A stretch of 16,999 nt of DNA from Bacteroidota bacterium (GCA_023406715.1 JAEXVC010000228.1:1-16999), one strand, 5' to 3'; counted from the stretch's first letter, positions 1 to 6,585 are shown. Numbers and translations are program-made. The notes: generated by a model from the letters alone, not told the origin.

Positions 1-21
1 ATTTTAGGATTACTGTTGGCC

Positions 22-57
22 TAAATAAAAAAAGGCTCGGTTTTCTACCGAGCCTTT
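22..57 (-). terminator. Rho-independent terminator of the ECF sigma factor gene
   Basis: A 10-bp perfect stem (31-40 with 48-57) around a 7-nt loop is followed, on the minus strand, by a T-rich run (22-33). It lies just downstream of the sigma factor stop codon and would end that transcript. Confidence 0.85.
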
Positions 58-78
58 ATGTGTTTATCTATTAAAGAT

Positions 79-576
79 TTATTCGTAATCCTTTAGTGCT
101 GTCATTAATTTTTGGCGAGAAAAGAAAATCCTACTCTTAACCGTACCAATCTTTAAGTTTAGTTTATCTGCTATCTCTTTATACTTATAACCAGAGGTGT
201 GCATTTGGAAAGGTAAACGGAAATCGTCCTCAAGGGCATCAATCTTTTTGCTAATCTCGCTGTGCGAGTACATGGAGTCTGGACCAAAATTTTCGGATTT
301 ACTGTTAATCATAAACTGATTATCGCTGGAGTCAAAAGTTGTATTTTGCTTAACGGCCTTACGATAGTTGTTTATGAAAGTGTTCTTCATTATGGTGAAG
401 GTCCATGCTTTAATATTGGTATTGTCCTCAAACTTGTCCTTATAGGTGAGAGCCTTTAAATATGTTTCCTGTAAAAGGTCTCTTGCATCTTCGTGATTAG
501 CAGTTAAGCTGTATGCAAATCTTTCCAAGTTTGGTTCAAGCTCTATCAGCGCGGTGTTGAATTCTTGCTGTGACAT
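79..576 (-). CDS. ECF-type RNA polymerase sigma factor (sigma-70 family)
   Basis: This 165-residue protein has the two-domain layout and length of extracytoplasmic-function sigma factors, which direct RNA polymerase to a small set of promoters. Region 2 spans about residues 14-75, with a recognisable EDARDLLQETYLKAL core and the aromatic/basic strand-opening segment AWTFTIMKNTFINNYRK. Region 4 spans about 107-160, with a helix-turn-helix around YKEIADKLNLKIGTVKSRIF. The linker (76-105) is polar and unconserved-looking. The ATG at 576 is the natural start, since region 2 begins shortly after it. No anti-sigma factor gene is adjacent: the next gene upstream is a MerR-type regulator, and only a terminator is visible downstream. 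A near-consensus Bacteroidota promoter (622-652) precedes it and is overlapped by inverted repeats, suggesting transcriptional control of this gene. The ECF assignment is confident; the regulon and signal cannot be read from the sequence. Confidence 0.93.
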   Translation of the reverse strand: MSQQEFNTALIELEPNLERFAYSLTANHEDARDLLQETYLKALTYKDKFEDNTNIKAWTFTIMKNTFINNYRKAVKQNTTFDSSDNQFMINSKSENFGPDSMYSHSEISKKIDALEDDFRLPFQMHTSGYKYKEIADKLNLKIGTVKSRIFFSRQKLMTALKDYE

Positions 577-621
577 ATGTTTTTGTTTTTAGTTAGACTA
601 ATTATAAATAAACTGTTTATG

Positions 622-652
622 CAAATTTAGATTAAGTCTAAACAAAAAACAA
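622..652 (-). promoter_or_regulatory. Predicted promoter of the ECF sigma factor gene
   Basis: On the minus strand, TAAATTTG (629-622) matches the Bacteroidota -7 consensus TAnnTTTG. A TTG (652-650) lies 20 nt upstream as the -33 element. Transcription would start near 615, giving a leader of about 40 nt. An inverted repeat (626-642) sits inside this promoter. Confidence 0.6.
626..642. promoter_or_regulatory. Inverted repeat inside the sigma factor promoter, candidate operator
   Basis: TTTAGA-N5-TCTAAA forms a 17-bp dyad with fully matching 6-nt arms. It overlaps the -7 element and the spacer of the predicted promoter at 622-652, where a repressor or MerR-type regulator would act. Function is inferred only from position. 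Confidence 0.35.
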
Positions 653-762
653 GGGAAGTGTAATTGATAAATATCTATTGTAGAATTGTTCTAAATAAAA
701 AACAACTTGAACTGCTTTGTTGGTTTGGTGTTTATGAATATTGTATAAATTACATCTAAATA

Positions 763-791
763 AAAAAATCCTGCTATCGGCAGGATTTTTT
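763..791 (-). terminator. Terminator of the MerR/B12 regulator gene
   Basis: An 11-bp stem (763-773 with 781-791), extendable by an inner C-G pair, is flanked by A/T runs on both sides. On the minus strand it lies just past the regulator stop codon and ends in a long T run. The T runs on both sides make it potentially bidirectional. Confidence 0.85.
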
Positions 792-811
792 AAAATTTAA
801 AAAGAAAAAGC

Positions 812-1702
812 TTATCGAACCATTGTGGGGTCTATTTTACCGAATGCTTTAATTAAGTCTTGAGCAGAGGAAACAAAGGTTACCTTAGGTGGTACTGTTA
901 TTTCCTCAAAAACATGCCCTGTGGCAATAATTTCCACTTTTGGCAACTCCTTTGCAAATATCTCAATAACCTCTTCGGGTGTTGTATTTACAAATGAGTA
1001 GAATGATGTGAAAATCATTTTGCATTTCAACTCTTTGGTTGCTTTAATTACATCTTCAATAGGAGTCGATTGGCCCAGATAAATTGTTTTGTAGCCCGCA
1101 TTTTTGGCTACATAGGCAAAGTAGAGCAAGCCCATATCGTGGAATTCTCCTTCGGGAAGGAAGAATATTATTGGGCTAGATTTTCCCACATCGGGCTTCA
1201 TACTTGTTTTGTATATGTAACTAATGTGATTGCGTACCACGTTGCTAGCAAAATGCTCGTGTGCGGTTGATATTGCACCTGTTTGCCATAAATCGCCAAG
1301 TCGTTTTAGGAATGGCAAAACCAGTGATTCGAACGCATACTCGTTACCATGCTTGTTGGCGCTTTCAATTATTGGCTCAAGGATTGCGGCCTCATTAAAT
1401 TCTAATGTGGCTGAAACAAGCGGTTCAATATTGTTGTTTCCCAACTTATAGTCGGTAACAAACTTTGATGCTAGGTCGGAGAGTTCATCAAGCGACAAAT
1501 TTGCCAATTTGCTAATTCTAAAACCGCGTTTTAGTAAAAGCGATATATTGATGATGAAACGAACATCATCATCGTTATACCTTCTAATGTTGGTGTCGGT
1601 TCTGTTCGGAGAAAAAATTGTATAACGTTTCTCCCACATTCTAATGGTAGCGGCTTTTATACCAGAAAGCAACTCCATTTGTTTAATTGAGTATTGAGCC
1701 AT
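812..1702 (-). CDS. MerR-family regulator with cobalamin-binding domain (CarH/LitR-like)
   Basis: This 296-residue protein begins with a MerR helix-turn-helix (about 3-70: YSIKQMELLSGIKAATIRMWEKRY, followed by the RRYNDDDV wing). A four-helix B12-capping module (about 95-165) and a Rossmann-like cobalamin-binding domain (about 175-290) follow. The capping module carries W139-x9-E149-H150, the Wx9EH signature of CarH/LitR photoreceptors. The binding domain carries E186-F-H188-D-M-G191, where H188 is the expected lower cobalt ligand. In the best studied CarH, as I recall it, a His follows the Trp and binds cobalt after illumination; here that position is Q140. Family knowledge suggests an adenosylcobalamin-dependent, possibly light-responsive repressor, often linked to carotenoid or sigma factor genes. 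Transcription runs toward the ECF sigma factor gene but ends at its own terminator. An inverted repeat at 1716-1734 suggests autoregulation. B12 binding is likely; light sensing is unproven. Confidence 0.9.
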   Translation of the reverse strand: MAQYSIKQMELLSGIKAATIRMWEKRYTIFSPNRTDTNIRRYNDDDVRFIINISLLLKRGFRISKLANLSLDELSDLASKFVTDYKLGNNNIEPLVSATLEFNEAAILEPIIESANKHGNEYAFESLVLPFLKRLGDLWQTGAISTAHEHFASNVVRNHISYIYKTSMKPDVGKSSPIIFFLPEGEFHDMGLLYFAYVAKNAGYKTIYLGQSTPIEDVIKATKELKCKMIFTSFYSFVNTTPEEVIEIFAKELPKVEIIATGHVFEEITVPPKVTFVSSAQDLIKAFGKIDPTMVR

Positions 1703-1715
1703 ATAATGTAATTTA

Positions 1716-1734
1716 ACTACTGTTGTTCAATAGT
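1716..1734. promoter_or_regulatory. Inverted repeat upstream of the MerR/B12 gene, candidate autoregulatory operator
   Basis: ACTACTG-N5-CAATAGT is a 19-bp imperfect dyad with six of seven arm positions matching, 14 nt upstream of the regulator start. It overlaps a weak minus-strand -7-like element TACTATTG (1735-1728). MerR-type proteins usually bind dyads of this size inside their own promoters. No good -33 element is visible. Confidence 0.35.
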
Positions 1735-1777
1735 ATAACGAAATTGTTGTAAAAAGGTTTAACGGCTGTTGGGTTGG

Positions 1778-2416
1778 TTACAACTTGCGTATAAGCATTA
1801 AACCATCGCGTAAAGGAAGCAAAATGTTTTCAACTCTCTCGTCGTTCTGCACGGTATTGTTGAATCTTAGAATTTCCAAAGTTTGAACATCTGTTGAGTT
1901 TTTATCCAAAACCTTGCCGTTCCATAGCACATTATCGGCTATAATGTAACCTCCATTTTTGACAAAAGGAAATATTAGGTTGTAGTATTCTGTGTACTCT
2001 CTCTTGTCGCCATCGATAAATACTAAATCGTATGAGTTTCCAAGGTTTGGGATGATTTGACAAGCGTCGCCAAAATGTGGATTAACCTTATGTGAAACAC
2101 CCGCTTTATTAAGGAATGTTACAATTGTGTCGTGGAGCTCATCGTTTACCTCAATGGTGTCGATAATTGAATTTTCGGGTAATGCTTTTGCCATGCAAAT
2201 TGTGGCAAATCCTGTAAAAGTTCCAATTTCCAGTACTCTTTGGGGTTTTAGCATAAGGCAAATGAACTCTAGGAATTTGCCTTGTATTTCACCGCTTAGC
2301 ATTCTGGGGTTGAATTCAGTAAGATGAGTATGCCTAATTAACTCCTGAAGCACCTCGTCGATAGGTGTTGTGTGATTTAGCAGGTACTGCTCCAAATCGT
2401 TATTTGAACTAATCAT
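1778..2416 (-). CDS. Class I SAM-dependent O-methyltransferase (catechol-OMT-like family)
   Basis: This 212-residue cytosolic protein matches the family that includes caffeoyl-CoA and catechol O-methyltransferases and many bacterial homologues of unknown substrate. The SAM-binding loop reads VLEIGTFTGFATICMA (about residues 60-75), followed by the acidic ribose-binding end IEVND. The metal and substrate motif is LVFIDGDKREYTEYY, then GGYIIADNVLWNGKV, where the Asp residues and Asn normally bind the divalent cation. Length is normal for the family. It starts only 2 nt after the stop codon of the M16 protease gene, so the two are almost certainly co-transcribed and translationally coupled from the promoter at 3657-3687. 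The physiological substrate cannot be inferred. Confidence 0.9.
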   Translation of the reverse strand: MISSNNDLEQYLLNHTTPIDEVLQELIRHTHLTEFNPRMLSGEIQGKFLEFICLMLKPQRVLEIGTFTGFATICMAKALPENSIIDTIEVNDELHDTIVTFLNKAGVSHKVNPHFGDACQIIPNLGNSYDLVFIDGDKREYTEYYNLIFPFVKNGGYIIADNVLWNGKVLDKNSTDVQTLEILRFNNTVQNDERVENILLPLRDGLMLIRKL

Positions 2417-2418
2417 CT

Positions 2419-3639
2419 TTACCTATATATTAATGTGGATAGGAGGTTTGGGGCTAAAATTTCGTTGGCAACTTCCATAATATCGGCGGCAGAAATATTC
2501 TCAATTTGATTGATAACCGTACTTAAGTCGTCGGGCTGTTCGTAAACCAAGTAACTTTTTGCTGCCGAAAGCATTATGCTCTCATTACTTTCGGTTGCAA
2601 TGGCCATTTGCCCAATTAGCTGTCGTTTTGCTTTAAAGAGTTGCATTACACCTAACCGTTGCTCTCTAATTTTTTCAAGTTCCTTTAGAACTAATTTATA
2701 TGCCTTATCGAGGTTGTCCTTATCAGTGCCAAAGTATATTGTAAATAGACCAGTATCGGTATACGGTGTATACATCGACTCAGTGTTGTAGGCATATCCG
2801 TGTTTCTCCCTTAATGCTAAATTTAGCCTTGAGTTTGAGCCTGGGCCACCAAGAATATTGTTCAACAAATGCATTGCAATCCGCTTAGGATTGTGTAAAT
2901 CGTAAGCCACTGTACCTAAAATGCAATGGGTTTGATATGTCGATTTATTTAAACTTTTAGATTTTGGGTGATAAATATTAATAGCAGTTCTTGGAATCTT
3001 ACGGTAATTACTACTAATCCAGCCTAAATTCCGTTCGGCTAGTTTTTTAACTCTACTGAAAGGTATATCGCCAACCGAGCAAAAAATCATCTGGTCGGTA
3101 TTGTAATTCCGAGCAATAAATTCGCTTATATTTTTTCTGGTGAATTTTTTTAGATGACGTTTTGTGCCCAGTATATTTCTGCCGAATGGATGACCCTCGT
3201 AAATTAGGTCTTCAAAATCGTCGTATATTAGTTCTGAAGGGTTATCCTTATAGGAGTTTATTTCATCAATAATGATATCCTTTTCTTTGATAATTTCTTT
3301 CTCTGGGAAAGTTGAGCGAAAAACGATGTCCGATAGCAATTCGAAAGCTCTGCTGTAATCATCCTTAAGGAATGTGGCATGCACAACGGTTTCTTCCTTA
3401 GTGGTGTAAGCATTAAGTTCGCCGCCAACATCCTCGAGCCTGCTCATGATGTGGTAAGCGCGGCGTTTTTTTGTACCCTTAAAAATAACGTGCTCAATAA
3501 AATGGGCCATTCCATGTTCATGCTCCAACTCATCGCGAGTACCAGCATTTACCATAATGCAACAGTATGCCACAGGTGAATTAACACGCTTGTGTACTAC
3601 TCTAATGCCATTATTTAAGGAGTGAATCTCGAAATCCAT
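2419..3639 (-). CDS. M16 family zinc metallopeptidase (pitrilysin-like, processing-peptidase type)
   Basis: This 406-residue protein contains the inverted zinc motif HFIEH (residues 46-50). Glu126 (in IIIDEINSY) lies 75 residues after H50, matching the M16 pattern HxxEH(x)75E. An N-terminal catalytic M16 domain is followed by an inactive-type C-terminal domain (about 170-400), which includes the LREKHGYAYNTES segment. The length fits the compact M16B peptidases, which form dimers or two-half chambers and degrade or process peptides. No signal peptide is visible, so a cytosolic location is likely. The ATG at 3639 is preceded by a perfect promoter (3657-3687), leaving a short leader. An O-methyltransferase gene follows after 2 nt. 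The substrate is unknown. Confidence 0.92.
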   Translation of the reverse strand: MDFEIHSLNNGIRVVHKRVNSPVAYCCIMVNAGTRDELEHEHGMAHFIEHVIFKGTKKRRAYHIMSRLEDVGGELNAYTTKEETVVHATFLKDDYSRAFELLSDIVFRSTFPEKEIIKEKDIIIDEINSYKDNPSELIYDDFEDLIYEGHPFGRNILGTKRHLKKFTRKNISEFIARNYNTDQMIFCSVGDIPFSRVKKLAERNLGWISSNYRKIPRTAINIYHPKSKSLNKSTYQTHCILGTVAYDLHNPKRIAMHLLNNILGGPGSNSRLNLALREKHGYAYNTESMYTPYTDTGLFTIYFGTDKDNLDKAYKLVLKELEKIREQRLGVMQLFKAKRQLIGQMAIATESNESIMLSAAKSYLVYEQPDDLSTVINQIENISAADIMEVANEILAPNLLSTLIYR

Positions 3640-3656
3640 TAATGCAATTTAAGCTA

Positions 3657-3687
3657 CAAAGCTATTTAAATGTTAGGAAGGAACAAA
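3657..3687 (-). promoter_or_regulatory. Consensus promoter of the M16 protease / O-methyltransferase operon
   Basis: On the minus strand, TTTG (3687-3684), a 19-nt spacer and TAGCTTTG (3664-3657) match the Bacteroidota primary sigma consensus exactly. The predicted start lies near 3650, about 12 nt before the protease ATG. Confidence 0.75.
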
Positions 3688-3774
3688 AATATATTTTTTT
3701 ATTTTCATAAGGGTTTCATTTATAGTGGGCTGAATGAAAAGTGTAAAAAAAATCTTCAAAATTGATTAATAGGT

Positions 3775-3805
3775 TTTGGAGTAAAACAAAAATCATATAT
3801 ATTTG
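3775..3805 (+). promoter_or_regulatory. Consensus promoter of tRNA-Phe
   Basis: TTTG (3775-3778), a 19-nt spacer and TATATTTG (3798-3805) match the Bacteroidota housekeeping promoter exactly. The start site would fall near 3812, about 11 nt before the mature tRNA. Confidence 0.8.
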
Positions 3806-3822
3806 CACCGCAATTAAGCGCT

Positions 3823-3895
3823 GGTGCCATAGCTCAGTTGGTAGAGCAAAGGACTGAAAATCCTTGTGTCCCCGGTTCGATTCCTGGTGGCACCA
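3823..3895 (+). tRNA. tRNA-Phe, anticodon GAA
   Basis: The 73-nt gene folds into a cloverleaf. The acceptor stem pairs 3823-3829 with 3888-3894 and has discriminator A3895. The D-stem is GCTC/GAGC, and the anticodon stem is AAGGA/TCCTT with loop CTGAAAA, so the anticodon GAA is at 3856-3858. The T-loop is TTCGATT. The 3' CCA is not encoded and must be added after transcription. The T-stem reads CCCGG against CCTGG, leaving a C-U mismatch at the middle pair (3873 against 3885). A consensus promoter precedes the gene and a terminator follows directly, so it is a monocistronic tRNA. Confidence 0.97.
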
Positions 3896-3896
3896 C

Positions 3897-3925
3897 AGCC
3901 CTCGAAGAAATTCGGGGGCTTTTTA
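3897..3925 (+). terminator. Terminator of tRNA-Phe
   Basis: A 10-bp stem (3897-3906 with 3911-3920, including one G-T pair) with a GAAA tetraloop is followed by a T-rich tail. It begins 2 nt after the tRNA. Confidence 0.9.
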
Positions 3926-3954
3926 TTTTGTACAATCTATACATTTGGTTGTTA

Positions 3955-3991
3955 AACAGAAAAGGCTTCCCAATTATTTTGAAAAGCCTTT
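3955..3991 (-). terminator. Probable terminator of the 4011-4514 lipoprotein gene
   Basis: On the minus strand an 8-bp stem (3984-3991 with 3961-3968), with a long loop of about 15 nt, is followed by a short T-containing tail. It lies 19 nt past the stop codon. The loop is larger than usual, so strength is uncertain. Confidence 0.55.
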
Positions 3992-4010
3992 CTGATATAT
4001 GAGAATACGA

Positions 4011-4514
4011 TTAATGCTTTAGTGTATCGGGTAGTTCTTGCCTGAAAATTAATTTTTCGTTCATAATTTGGTCGTAGGCATCAGCATTTAATATTGTGAT
4101 AATCCTGAATACAGAGTCTAAGAAGAATAGGTTTTCGCTCTCAATGATTTCCCCTGTGTTATTCTTAATAAGATACTTATGAAGAATTGTATAGCCTAGG
4201 AATTCTCCCTTGTTTTGCTCGAGTAGATTTGATAAACTGTCGAGTTTCTCTTGGCTAGGATTTGCCTTGGCTTTTTCCTCCTCAATTAAGTTGTAAAGGT
4301 GATATGTTTTGTTGCTTCGTTGGTAGCGAGGGGTTAATTCGCCAAAATCAACAGGTTTGTAGCCGGGGTACTCGGAGGGCTTTGAACCCATCCAGTTATC
4401 AATGCTTTCCTTTGCTTTATCGGATGGAGTAGCTTCGCTTTTTTTTGATGAAGTATTGCAGGCCGATAAGCCTATCAAAGCAGAAGCAAGCAATACAAGG
4501 ATGTTTCTTTTCAT
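4011..4514 (-). CDS. Small lipoprotein of unknown function
   Basis: The 167-residue product begins with a short basic n-region, a hydrophobic stretch and the lipobox L16-S-A-C19. It should therefore be exported, acylated at C19 and held in a membrane. After a Ser/Lys-rich linker the mature part is polar and charged. It has the sequence YPGYKPVDFGELTPRY (about 53-68) and a helical, Glu/Lys-rich middle (about 75-110). Two later segments mention no known catalytic motif. I do not recognise the family, but it resembles small conserved Bacteroidota lipoproteins. It has its own terminator downstream and lies beyond the terminator of the gpmI operon, so it is probably transcribed alone. A weak promoter (TTG, 21 nt, TAACTTTA; 4570-4539) precedes it. 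Confidence 0.8.
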   Translation of the reverse strand: MKRNILVLLASALIGLSACNTSSKKSEATPSDKAKESIDNWMGSKPSEYPGYKPVDFGELTPRYQRSNKTYHLYNLIEEEKAKANPSQEKLDSLSNLLEQNKGEFLGYTILHKYLIKNNTGEIIESENLFFLDSVFRIITILNADAYDQIMNEKLIFRQELPDTLKH

Positions 4515-4538
4515 GGCTAAAGAATGTTTGATTCTTGC

Positions 4539-4570
4539 TAAAGTTACAAGAAAAAAGAGAAAAACACCAA
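4539..4570 (-). promoter_or_regulatory. Weak candidate promoter of the lipoprotein gene
   Basis: On the minus strand, TTG (4570-4568), a 21-nt spacer and TAACTTTA (4546-4539) differ from the consensus -7 element only in the last base. The position, about 25 nt upstream of the ATG, suits a promoter. Confidence 0.3.
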
Positions 4571-4581
4571 CTCATAAAACT

Positions 4582-4607
4582 AAAAAAGGGGAGTAGCCTC
4601 CCCTTTT
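4582..4607 (-). terminator. Terminator of the gpmI-DUF3109-dipeptidase operon
   Basis: A perfect 10-bp stem (4584-4593 with 4598-4607) with a 4-nt loop ends in a six-T run on the minus strand, directly after the dipeptidase stop codon. It separates this operon from the lipoprotein gene. Confidence 0.9.
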
Positions 4608-4611
4608 AACA

Positions 4612-5985
4612 CTATTTTTTGCTTAGTTCTGCGTAATGCTTGTAAAATCGTGGGATAACCTCAATTCCATTGAAGAATTGCTCCAAAGGATAGTTCTCGT
4701 TTGGCGAGTGAATGGCATCAGACTCTAAACCAAATCCTAGTAAGATAGTTTTAACGCCAAGCTCTTGCTCAAAAGTGCTGATGATTGGAATACTACCACC
4801 ACTACGGAAAGGAACTGGTTTCTTGCCGTAAACTTCCTCTATTGCCTTGCTTGCGGCCATATATCCAGCAGTATTGGTTGGGGCAACATAACCTTGACCA
4901 CCATGATGTGGAGTAACTTTTACCTTTACATACTTTGGTGCAACTGACTCGAAGTGCTTTTGGAATAACTCAGCAATCTTATGATGCTCTTGATTTGGAA
5001 CTAAACGCATAGATATTTTAGCATTTGCCTTCGAAGGTAGAACTGTTTTTGCTCCTTCGCCAATGTAACCACTCCATATTCCATTTACATCCAAGGTTGG
5101 ACGAATTCCAGTGCGCTCCATGGTGGTGTAGCCTTTTTCGCCATGAATTTCGTCGATATCCAATGCCTTTTTGTAGTTGTCGAGATTGAAGGGTGCACGG
5201 GCCATATCGGCACGCTCTTCGGGGCTCACGTCCATAACATCGTCGTAAAAACCGGGAACGGTTATGCGACCGTTATCATCGTGTAGCGAAGCAATCATTT
5301 TTGCCAAGATATTGGCAGGGTTTGCCACCGCACCACCAAATAAACCTGAATGTAGGTCGCGGTTTGGACCAACTACTTCAACCTCTACATACGCTAAACC
5401 ACGTAATCCTGTAGTGATAGAGGGTATGTCGTGTGCAATCATTCCTGTATCTGAAACTAGGATAATATCAGCTTTAAGCATTTCCTTATTATCAGCGCAG
5501 AATTTACCTAGGTTGGTAGAGCCAATTTCTTCCTCACCTTCAATCATGAATTTTACGTTGCAAGGAAGCGTGTTGGTTTTTACCATCAACTCAAATGCCT
5601 TGGCATGCATAAAACCTTGTCCTTTATCGTCGTCGGCACCACGAGCCCAAATTTTACCGTCGCGAATCTCTGGCTCAAATGGTTTCGATTTCCATAACTC
5701 AATTGGGTCAACTGGCATTACGTCGTAATGCGCGTAAACAAGAACTGTTGGGAGTTTTGGGTCGATAATTTTCTCGCCATAAACAACAGGATTGCCTGGT
5801 GTTGGCATTACAAAAGCCTTGTCGGCACCTGCTTTAAGGATTGTTTCCTTCCAGTACTCTGCTGCCTTAACCATATCGTTCTTATGGTCCGATAGTGAAC
5901 TGATTGATGGAATGCGCAGTAAACCAAAAAGTTCATCCAAGAATCGCTCCTTGTTGGCCTCAACATAAGTTTTAATGTGTTCCAT
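4612..5985 (-). CDS. M20 family metallopeptidase (dipeptidase, carnosinase-like group)
   Basis: This 457-residue enzyme has the di-zinc M20 active site in order. H86-Y-D88 lies in VYAHYDVMP, the bridging D119 in GADDDKGQG, base and ligand E152-E153 in EGEEEIGS, and D179 in VSDTG. The lid/dimer H212 is in RDLHSG, and the C-terminal His in AIHSPNENYPLEQF. The length and the GGSIPI segment fit the cytosolic non-specific dipeptidase / PepV-type group rather than ArgE or DapE, whose proteins are shorter. It probably hydrolyses dipeptides in the cytosol for amino-acid recovery. No signal peptide is visible. It is the third gene of an operon behind gpmI and DUF3109, starting 18 nt after the DUF3109 stop, and is followed by a strong terminator. 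Exact substrate preference is not readable. Confidence 0.92.
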   Translation of the reverse strand: MEHIKTYVEANKERFLDELFGLLRIPSISSLSDHKNDMVKAAEYWKETILKAGADKAFVMPTPGNPVVYGEKIIDPKLPTVLVYAHYDVMPVDPIELWKSKPFEPEIRDGKIWARGADDDKGQGFMHAKAFELMVKTNTLPCNVKFMIEGEEEIGSTNLGKFCADNKEMLKADIILVSDTGMIAHDIPSITTGLRGLAYVEVEVVGPNRDLHSGLFGGAVANPANILAKMIASLHDDNGRITVPGFYDDVMDVSPEERADMARAPFNLDNYKKALDIDEIHGEKGYTTMERTGIRPTLDVNGIWSGYIGEGAKTVLPSKANAKISMRLVPNQEHHKIAELFQKHFESVAPKYVKVKVTPHHGGQGYVAPTNTAGYMAASKAIEEVYGKKPVPFRSGGSIPIISTFEQELGVKTILLGFGLESDAIHSPNENYPLEQFFNGIEVIPRFYKHYAELSKK

Positions 5986-6003
5986 AGCTATATTTATTTG
6001 TTT

Positions 6004-6585
6004 TTATTCTGATTTTTGTGAAGATAGCAATTTTTCTGCATCCTCCAACTGCTCGTAGAACTCTGCTCCGTATGCTCTAACTATTGCGTCTTTCAGGAAT
6101 TTATAAACGGGCAAACCTTTATTCTCTCCAAGTTTTCGGGCGGGAGCACAAACATCCCATACATCGTAGTTGAGTGCCGTAAATGTCTCGTAATCCTTAA
6201 CACGGATTGGGTATAGGTGGCAGGAAATTGGCTTACGAAAATCGACTTTTTTGTCGAACCATGCTTTCTCAATGGCACAAATTGCAATTCCATCCTGAAA
6301 TACAACGTAGGCGCACTCCTTTCCATCTACCAATGGTGTAACCAAATCGCTGTCGGTATCGGTTACCGATGTTCCTTGCTTTTCTACTGCTTCAATGCCT
6401 GCTTTCACCATGTAAGGTTTTACTTTTGGGAGTATTTCCTCCAGCACTATAGCCTCTTCGGCCGATAAAGGAGCACCCGAAGAACCGTGAACACAGCAAA
6501 GTCCTTTGCACTGAACAATATCGCAACAGAATTTCTTTTGAAGGATTTCGCTGCTTACTACCTTATCATCAATTTGAATCATCAT
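6004..6585 (-). CDS. DUF3109 family cysteine-cluster protein
   Basis: The 193-residue protein matches the DUF3109 family, common in Bacteroidota and of unknown biochemical role. Its N-terminal cysteine cluster C20-C21-x4-C26-x3-C30-C31 is followed by further cysteines in KECAYVVF, ICAIEKAW and ISCHLYPIRV. This pattern resembles the YkgJ-like families thought to bind iron-sulfur or zinc, so a metal site is a reasonable inference. The remainder is helical and charged. The start is one of two adjacent ATG codons (6585 or 6582). It lies 12 nt after the gpmI stop and 18 nt before the dipeptidase start, clearly inside one operon. The neighbours suggest a housekeeping role but do not reveal it. Confidence 0.88.
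   Translation of the reverse strand: MMIQIDDKVVSSEILQKKFCCDIVQCKGLCCVHGSSGAPLSAEEAIVLEEILPKVKPYMVKAGIEAVEKQGTSVTDTDSDLVTPLVDGKECAYVVFQDGIAICAIEKAWFDKKVDFRKPISCHLYPIRVKDYETFTALNYDVWDVCAPARKLGENKGLPVYKFLKDAIVRAYGAEFYEQLEDAEKLLSSQKSE

Noticed and set aside
5264..5728. 154-codon plus-strand frame inside the dipeptidase gene
   Set aside because: It lies fully opposite a well-supported M20 gene with all catalytic motifs and has no recognisable domain; a codon-structure shadow.
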